Source: Papilionanthe hookeriana x Papilionanthe teres
Lineage: Eukaryota; Streptophyta; Magnoliopsida; Asparagales; Orchidaceae
Direction of reading: 5' to 3'
Assembly (NCBI GenBank): GCA_022702705.1
Contig: CM040423.1
Location: 115,625,738 to 115,689,737, forward strand
DNA length: 64,000 bases
Below, piece by piece: positions 56,866 to 64,000 of the stretch (its first letter is position 1; the number at the start of each line of letters is the position of its first letter). The position numbers and the translations under genes were made by a program. A model generated the notes under the pieces. It was not told the origin of the DNA. It saw nothing but the letters and a program-made list of their open reading frames with translations, and did no database searches.

Positions 56866-58250
56866 GAATCGGTGGAAGTGTCAGTCCACGGACGTCGAGT
56901 CCTATCACAGCTCGACATAGACACAATACACAAATCGAAAAAGAAAAAGAATCGGTTGCAACGATGACGATGAAAACACGGAAGATTGGCGACAACCATT
57001 AGTAGACTACCTACAAACAGGAAAACTACCGGACGATAGGTCACTAGCCCATCGGATCAAGAAAAGAACTCGTCCTACGCATTAATAAACAACACATTGT
57101 ACGGAAGGTCTTTTGATCAAATGTGGCTAAGGTGCCTAAGCGGGTCCGAGGCCCGTGAAATTGTTAAAGAGGTGCATTCGAGACTCCGTGGCGCTCACCG
57201 ATCGGGTCCGAAGATGAAAATGAAAATTAAAAGACTAGGGTACTACCGGCCCTCGATGATGACCGACCGCATGAAAATCGCCAAGAGCCGTCACCAATGC
57301 CAAGTGCACGGAGTGGTTCTACACCAACCTCCAAATGTGCTACATCCGACAATTGCGTCGTGGCCATTTGAATGTTGGGGCACGGATATAGTGGGTCCGA
57401 TAGAACCACCATCTTCAAAAGGACATCGCTTCATTCTTGCGGCTACAGCATTACTTTTCCAAGTGGGCAGAGGCGGTTCCACTTATAGAAGTGAAAGCAC
57501 ACCACGTGCTACGGTTTTGAAGAACCAAGTTGTCTACCATTTCGGAGTGCCGCGCGAATCATCTCGTATAATGGGCCAGGCATTCGAAGCACGCAAATCA
57601 ATAATTTTGTCGGGAGACACGAAATCGACCGGCGATACTCAACAATTTACTACCCAAGAGCAAACGGCCTCGCTGAGGCTTTTAATAAAACTCTCGTTCA
57701 AATCTTAAAGAAAACTTTGGACGATAATAAGAGAAATTGGCACGAGAAGTTGTTAGAAGCCTTATGAGCCTACCGGACAACCTTCAGAACTCCTACTCAA
57801 GCTACACCTTACGCTCTGGTGTATGGGTCCGAGGCAGTGTTACCTTTAGAGGTTCAGCTTCCTTCACTCAAAATTGCAGTTGCAAACAAGATCACGACAG
57901 AAGAGAACGCCAAATTACGACTAGAAGAATTAGAAAGCCTGGAAGGGAAAAGACTTGCAGCGCAACAAAATTTAGAACTATACCAAGCTAAGATGGTTCA
58001 AGCCCATGACAACCGGTCCGCCCAAGAACCTTCAAAGTTGGTGACTTAGTTCTCATTCTCAAGAGACCTATCCTTGTACATCGCAAGATAGGAGGAAAAT
58101 TTGAACCCACTTGGGAAGGACCGTTTGTGGTTGAAGCAAGTATACTCGTGAGGTTCCTACCAGCCAGTGAATTGCTGGGGAGAACGACATATGCTTCCAA
58201 TCAATGGACGATACTTGAAAAAGTATTACGCTACCTGATGTTTCGAAGGA
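56866..58250 (+). pseudogene. Integrase with C-terminal domain
   Basis: Pieces in order: MWLRCLSGSEAREIVKEVHS (57121), zinc-finger region with RHQCQVHG (the first Cys of the CX2C pair is Arg, 57289), FECWGTDIVGPIEPP (first catalytic Asp, 57370), a much-shifted core, NFAEAFNK-like sequence near 57675, YALVYGSEAVLPLEVQLPSL (57815), and the C-terminal VGDLVLILKRP and KIGGKFEPTWEGPFVV (58080-58130). At least six frameshifts. It ends before 58250. Confidence 0.88.
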
Positions 58251-58531
58251 ATGAATTCTTCATCCCTAAGAAACACGGGCGAAGAAATTACTTATGATTG
58301 GGTCTGAACCCAAAAAATAATAAAATGTGCTAAAATAAATAAAGTCATGATAATTAAGTTTTCCTTGTTTTCTTTTCCAAATCAAAATCTCTTCCCTGAT
58401 GTTATCCTACTTCATTCCTGTTAAATTTAAAAATACAAGAAGTAATAAATAAATGTCTTTAATAAACATTTTCTTAATGTTCTTGTTCTTAGCACAGCCC
58501 CTGATCCTTTTCCTTGTCTCTTTGCAGGGAA
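58251..58531 (+). other. Spacer with splice-acceptor-like end before the extra ORF
   Basis: No ORF to 58531. The end reads CTTTTCCTTGTCTCTTTGCAG (58507-58527), a strong pyrimidine tract plus CAG, with the next ATG four bases later. It fits a 3' splice site that would join the LTR leader to the extra ORF. Confidence 0.5.
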
Positions 58532-59463
58532 ATGTCAAACGGGCGGTTGGTCCTGAACTTTAAAAATGGCGTAAGCCTTGCACTCGATGAAAACAGGGTG
58601 AAAGATGGAGCGATAATCGAGATTGACTCGGATTTCGCACCAGCAGGCCTACAGTACAAGGAAAGTGACTGGGTCCCAGTTGACCGAGAAGAACCGCCCG
58701 GCGAGACAAGTGATGAAAGTGGGTGGCCCAAGCCACCAATCCAAAGACAGAAGAAAAGAAAGGCAAAAATTGAAGAAGACAAGAAAATGAAGTCTGTAGT
58801 CGCTACAGCAGAAGGCAGGCTTGTCAGCGCCACGCCCACAGACATTCAAGAAGTTCGAAGAGCTACTCTCACAGCCACGCAACGAAGAAATAAGAATCCC
58901 CGTATCCGTAAGATGTTAACCAAACTAGTTGCGGACCAGCGCGACGAGACAGTTGCTAATGCCAGTACATACACTTCAAGGACACCGGTTCACCGAGAAC
59001 TCGAAGAAAGGAGGCCGGCTCCTAGGATAACGAAAGAACCGGGGAAATCTCACAAAGATCGAAGAAAGAAGGCTACCACGCCACCGGATAGAACCACCGG
59101 CAACGCATGACCTTGTTGCGAAGCAACCCCGGGGATGTCCCGACGGGCATCATCCCCGAGGAGCCGAGGTATGCAGGAGAACGTGAAGGGATTGAACCGT
59201 ATATCCCACAATATGTCACCAGGCCTCGCCATCTGCAGATCATTCCGGAATACGAGCTGGAGAGAATGCAGAATGTCGAAAAGAAAACCTTTGAATACTT
59301 CGAAAGAATTAGAGGCAGAAGAATCAATATACTAGAGGGCCTCGAGCTACACACAGACGTATTCTCAGAGTATGAACAACAGCAAATCGTGGATTGCATC
59401 CGGGATTTGAAAAGAATGGGCCGAGCAGGCCGCCTAAGGGAAAACACATACTCAGAACCCCGG
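58532..59463 (+). pseudogene. Extra ORF downstream of integrase: ORF1-like N-terminus plus truncated AlkB-like end
   Basis: Frame 58532-59110 (about 192 aa) begins MSNGRLVLNFKNGVSLALDE, aligns to the start of ORF1 without gaps over 35 residues, then runs through a basic KR-rich linker. One frameshift near 59100 passes to frame 59107-59469, which reads FERIRGRRINILEGLELHTD and DCIRDLKRMGRAGRLRENTY, ending SEPRC. That end resembles the start of the AlkB-type 2OG-Fe(II) oxygenase domain of plant ALKBH9-like RNA demethylases (established knowledge of the family; not searched here). The coding sequence is cut by the LTR start at 59464, so the iron-binding His/Asp residues are absent. It could not be an active demethylase in this copy. 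No polypurine tract is visible before the LTR. Confidence 0.7.
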
Positions 59464-62400
59464 TGTTGACCTCATTTTTGATGAGGTCTTCTCTTCTTCT
59501 TTTTAGTACTTAGGATCTAGCCTTAGGCTTTTCCTTTGACTATCTTAGAGGACTAGAATTGGGATCCACCATCTAGAATTTCAAACCACTTCTTAACTCC
59601 CTGCAAACTCCACAAACTTGATCGTAGACCCCTAATCACCTAGAGGGTTGAAATCAAATGTGGAAGTTTAAAGGATGAGTTCCTATAGGACTTTTCGGCC
59701 TTAGATCGCTACTGGTGGCCCGGTCGCAGTGAAGGGGCTGACTTACACACACACTACACTTATACACTACACTTTTACACACCTCCTAAAACCACACCCA
59801 TACCTAACTTGACCTCTCGACTCATGTAGGTGATTTACATGGATGGTCCTTAACCCCTAAGCCTTTGGCAAGAGGGTTAGGAACAACATAGTGAATGCCT
59901 CAAATGAGTCCCTTCATGGCTCATGTGGGCTTGATATGGCTTCATGGCTCAACCAAAATGATTTCATTCCACTCAAATTCACCCAATCTTCAATTTTCCA
60001 AATTTTCAATTTTGACCCCGGACCCTACACCCGCCTAACCTACCCAAAGCCCTTGAAATTACTCAAATTTTTCAAAATCACCTAAATTACCCAAAATTCC
60101 TCAAAATCAATCCCAAACATTTCCACATCACTCAAATTGATCATCCATACCCAAAAATACCAAGAATTCCAAAAATACCTCCCAATAAGCCTCCAAATAC
60201 CCAAAATACCCCCCTTGACCCAAAAATCCAAAAATTCAGAAAATTCCCAGGAAATTCAAGAAAATCCCAAATATTCCCAATTTCATTTTGTCCAACTACA
60301 CCATGGGCCAATTTTGTCAATTTACCCTACTTTTGTCAAAACCCCCAATTTGACCCATTTTAACCCAAAGTGAACCCAATGTCAAACCAAACCTACCCAA
60401 TTGACCCCAATTTTGGTCCAATTCAATTCTAAACTTCAATTCAACATCCCAAATGTCAATCTGGACTAAATTCAAGCCCAATTTTATTAACATTTGAATC
60501 TAATTTCACTTTTGACCTTAAAGACCAATTTTGACCCATTACCCAAACCTAACCCAAACTCACCCAATTCAACTCCAATTAACCCCAAATCTTTTCTAAA
60601 TCCTCCTTAGCATCCCTACAAGCAAAACACTAACATGATTTGCCCAAAATTTGGACCCAAATCCCACTCAAATTCAACCCAAAGCTAAAAGGCCCAATTT
60701 TGACGTAAACCCAAACCTAACCCAAATGAGCCCAAACCCCAAAATCAAAGCCCAACCAAAGTCAAAACCTCTTGGAAACACTCCCATAAACATTTCTCAA
60801 CATTGATTTTACATCAATTTCAACCCTAGCCCAACATTGGCCCAACTTGGCCCACTTGGACCTATATTGGCCCATTCACCCAAAGAGCCCAAATTCAACC
60901 CAATTAAAACCCAAATCACCCCCAATTTGCTTCAAGTCACTCATGACACATCCATGAGCTAAACCAAACAATTATTTAGCCCAAGTCTTTACCAAAATTT
61001 CAACCCAAAATCCATTTTAAAATTCAAAAGCCCATTCCCTTAAACCATTTTAAAAGCCCACATTTACCAAATTTTAAAAGCCCAAAGTCCATTACCAAGC
61101 CCACATGAAACCTTTTCTTCATCATTCCTTTGATAATCCTATTTGACCAAAGTCTTAAACCATCATGAAATCAACCCATTTGTAGCATCATGACAAATCC
61201 CATCAATGGAATCCAAATTTTTCAAAATTTCAAATAACCCTTTTCCATGCAAGTGAGCCAACCTTTTCCCAAGCCATGAGCAAGCCAAATGAAGTCATGG
61301 AGCCATGAATAAGCCATATGCAAGCTATGGGGAGCCCTTTCCACCTCATCATGCAACTTATGGCAAGAAGAGGGGAGCCTTTCCTAAGCCTTCACTAAAC
61401 CTTTTTAACCCCATTCATGATACACTTTAACCAAAATTGGCCACCTCACCTTGGATGGGGACTTCACCACACATATGAGGCTGAGCCAAATGATCTCACA
61501 TCAGCCCAAATCAAGCCTTGGTGAGTGAACCAAGCCAAAACCATGAATTGACCCAAATTGGACCAAAAATGCTCCTTACACCCATGCCATTTAAATCCTT
61601 GACTTTACACATGGCATAACCCAATTGATTGCACCAAGATCAAGCTCAATCATGTGAGTTTTTCTCAGCAAAAAAAACCTTGGTGAATGAACCAAGCCAA
61701 CCCTCATGGCCACCCAAGCTCCACCATAACCTTCCTTATTTAAACCCCACCTCCATGACCAAGGGGAGGAGATGCAAGATTTACCTCTGGGAGACTATGC
61801 CAAATTGTTCCTAAAGCCTCACCAAGCATTTCTAAGTTCAATCAAATCATTTCCAATTGAGGCCTCACCTCTTGGACAAAGGTATCAATTTTTTTCTCCT
61901 CCAACCGAGCATGTTTTAATTTTCTGTACTTATTCACATGTTTTAAGTATATCATCACCGTATAGATGTGTGCTACTCAATTAGATGATCATTTTAAAAC
62001 AAAATTCATTAAATTTCGTTGAGAATCAAGGGAGATATCAAGGTTTGAAGTTGGATGGTTTTGAGTGAATAGAACAAAGAAAGAGGAGCAGCAGCCGTCC
62101 GATCAGGCATGTATCCCACGGACGGCGCTGATGGAGTTGGACGGCAGCTTTATCCGTGAACGAGCAACCATGCCAGCCGAGTAGCAGCGCAACACGTGTC
62201 ATTTGAGCGGGAAATGCATTTTTTTTTATTTATTTTTGAACCTAAACTTCAAAAACTCATAACTTTTCATAGAAAACTCAAAAAAATAAAATAAAAATAC
62301 CCTCTGGCTCACAGAAACGAGGAGAATAATGTGGAAGTGATTTTATATTTATTTGATGCATATTTTATTTTAAATTAATTAAATAGTGTTTTCAATCATT

Positions 62401-64000
62401 CAATTCTCCATGCATGTATACAACTCATCATAGCATGAGACCATAGGGCTTTTGAAGCCTTTGATCTTGGGAACATTCCTTGAATTTTTCAAGATCATAG
62501 GCCATCTCTATAAAGAGTTATGTATTTTTCAAGTTTATGTCACTGTTTGTGGTATTTTAATTCCAATAATTATCATGTTGTGAAATAAATTCTAAGAAAA
62601 TTTGATAATGTTCCTTAGGACCAGAGGACCCTATGAAAAATATATTTTGAGTTAACTTACTTGGAATGACCCTAATTGGTTTAAACACCCAAAATAGATC
62701 CCTAATTAATTAGAGCTAACCATACATCAAATTGACTTGAAATCAATTCTCCACTAATCTTTAGGATCAGAGGAACCCACCATAAAAATTTGAGGTCAAT
62801 TGGACTTGGTTAGCCCTACTAAATGGGTTGATTAAGCCACTTAGTCATTTTAAACTTTAAAAATTCATAACTTTCAAAATATATTTCAAAAATTCACCAA
62901 ATTGGTTTTGGAGCCTCTCTGATATTAGGGGAATTTTAAAAAATTAAAATTTCAATTTTCTAAAAAAGTTAATTTTTTAATATTATTTTAATATTTTAAT
63001 AATTAAAAATAATAAAAATCACAAAAATAATAAAATTCACCAAAATGTTACATTTTGAATTTTAATCACTTAGGAACAAACCCCATATTTTTCTTAGGTC
63101 TATTTAGTTAGATATTAAATTTTAAAGCTCTAGGGTAATTTTAAAATTAAAAAAATGTATTTTCTAGCATTTTCACTAAAATAATTATAATAAATCATAG
63201 AAAAATCAGAAAATTGTAAAATTTGATTCTTTGATTTCCTTGATATCAGAGAGATTTTTGAAAAATATAAAATTCATTTTTCAACATTTATTTTATTTTT
63301 AAATTAATTAACACTCCAAAACTTCAAAATAATTATAATAAAAATAATATAATTCAAAAAATCACAAAAATTAGTCCAAGTGGTCCTCTGGTCATTAGGA
63401 ATGTCCCCTAATTTTCTTAAGGACAGAAACTTTCCCTTGGTCATGTTATTAAATTTTCCTTGGAAATCTCTATTTTCTACCAAAAATAATTATATAAATA
63501 AATTAAATACAGAAAAATCACATTTTCTCCTCTCATGTCTTTATTGACATATGAGTGAAGTCACATAAAAATTTCAAGTTCATTTGAGTTCAATTTAGTA
63601 AGTTATGAAATTATTAAGCTTAAAAGGTAAAGTGGTAATTAAAATTTTTAATCCTTAATTAAAACTTTAGGTTTAATAAAAAATTAACAAGTAAAATATT
63701 TGATCCTAATCTGATTTAGATGATTGAAATTTAACTAATTAACGGGTAGAAACCCATTAAGCAATTTAAAATGATTAAACCTTAATTAAATAATTGATTA
63801 AATTTGGAAGAATAATAAAATTGGAATTATTAAAATAGGGATATTATTAGGAAGTGATTTATTCTTTAATTTGAAAATCCCTAAATTAATTATCTCATTA
63901 ATATTCAATTCTTAATTAAAATGATAACTCAAATTCAAAACATTAAAAGACTTAATCATTAAACTAAAATTAAATTATTAAACTCTTTTAAAAATTTCAA
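59464..64000 (+). mobile_element. 3' LTR of the Ogre/Tat element (first 4537 bp)
   Basis: Begins TGTTGACCTCAT as the 5' LTR does and follows it closely to about 61050 and again from about 62225 to the window end. The middle part (about 61060-62225) is strongly diverged from the 5' LTR, although the TATA box (61736-61745), an agactatgccaaattgttcc-like leader word and the ACAAAG|GTATCA donor-like site (61881|61882) remain. It has one copy of the 16-bp repeat. The end is outside the window. Confidence 0.93.
61736..61745 (+). promoter_or_regulatory. Putative TATA box of the 3' LTR
   Basis: TTATTTAAAC in the context CTTCCTTATTTAAACCCCAC, at the position of the 5' LTR TATA box but in different flanking sequence. 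Confidence 0.45.

Larger units (their letters stand above)
41872..64000 (+). mobile_element. Giant Ogre/Tat LTR retrotransposon (3' end outside window)
   Basis: 5' LTR 41872-49385, PBS 49391-49408, internal coding region to 59463, 3' LTR from 59464 past the window end. If the 3' LTR is of similar length the element is about 25 kb. Domain order (ORF1-like, gag, PR, RT, RNase H, second RNase H, integrase, extra ORF) plus an Arg-tRNA-like PBS and huge LTRs fit the Ogre/Tat lineage of Ty3/gypsy. The left duplication should be ATAAC (41867-41871); the right one is outside the window. The insertion is in the RT of an Athila-type element. Confidence 0.93.

Overview
This window is repeat-dense nuclear DNA of a seed plant. 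The evidence is plant-type retroelement lineages: Athila-type Ty3/gypsy with an env-like region, Tat/Ogre-type Ty3/gypsy with two RNase H domains and a tRNA-Arg-like primer site, L1 LINEs with a C-terminal RNase H, and RTE LINEs with (TTG)n tails. I cannot name the species. I found no convincing intact host gene, tRNA or rRNA. Almost everything is transposable elements inserted into one another, mostly broken by stops and frameshifts.

Layout. 1-11.9 kb: diverged Athila-type LTR and 3'-internal fragments (minus). Into them are inserted a giant 7.5 kb solo Ogre-type LTR (1898-9436, minus, TSD CACCT) and a 5'-truncated RTE LINE (10074-11756, minus, 18-bp TSD). 11.9-15.6 kb: a Tat-type gag/protease remnant (minus) with its PBS, a 1.54 kb LTR and a minisatellite. 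15.6-19.5 kb: mostly anonymous AT-rich DNA with two short RTE tails, a MITE candidate and an orphan ORF. 19.5-25.9 kb: an older L1 fragment next to a nearly full-length L1 (20579-25865). 25.9-28.2 kb: a second Athila copy (LTR end and env tail). 28.2-29.9 kb: a fragment resembling the 3' end of an Ogre-type LTR. 29.9-41.9 kb: a larger Athila-type element on the minus strand (3' LTR, env-like region, integrase, RNase H, RT). It is broken by two solo LTRs of another family in opposite orientation (30344-31994 and 38252-39878), each with a perfect 5-bp TSD. 41872 to beyond 64000: a giant Ogre/Tat element on the plus strand, inserted in the RT of the Athila element, with a 7514-bp 5' LTR, about 10.1 kb internal region and a 3' LTR cut by the window end.

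The Ogre/Tat element carries the most interesting content. After the PBS come an ORF1-like protein, gag, protease, RT, RNase H, a second (archaeal-type) RNase H and integrase. Downstream of integrase is an extra ORF (58532-59463). Its first 35 residues align without gaps to the start of ORF1, and both ATGs lie 2-4 nt after a CAG splice-acceptor-like site. Its C-terminal 50 or so residues resemble the beginning of the AlkB/ALKBH (2OG-Fe(II) RNA demethylase) domain of plant ALKBH9-type proteins, and it is cut exactly at the 3' LTR before the catalytic core. A conserved TATA box and splice-donor-like site in the LTR suggest that a spliced mRNA could express such an ORF. The 5' LTR resembles the distant solo LTR more than its own 3' LTR in the promoter/leader block, which points to recombination.

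All element assignments rest on motifs and pairwise comparison read by eye; no database search was possible.
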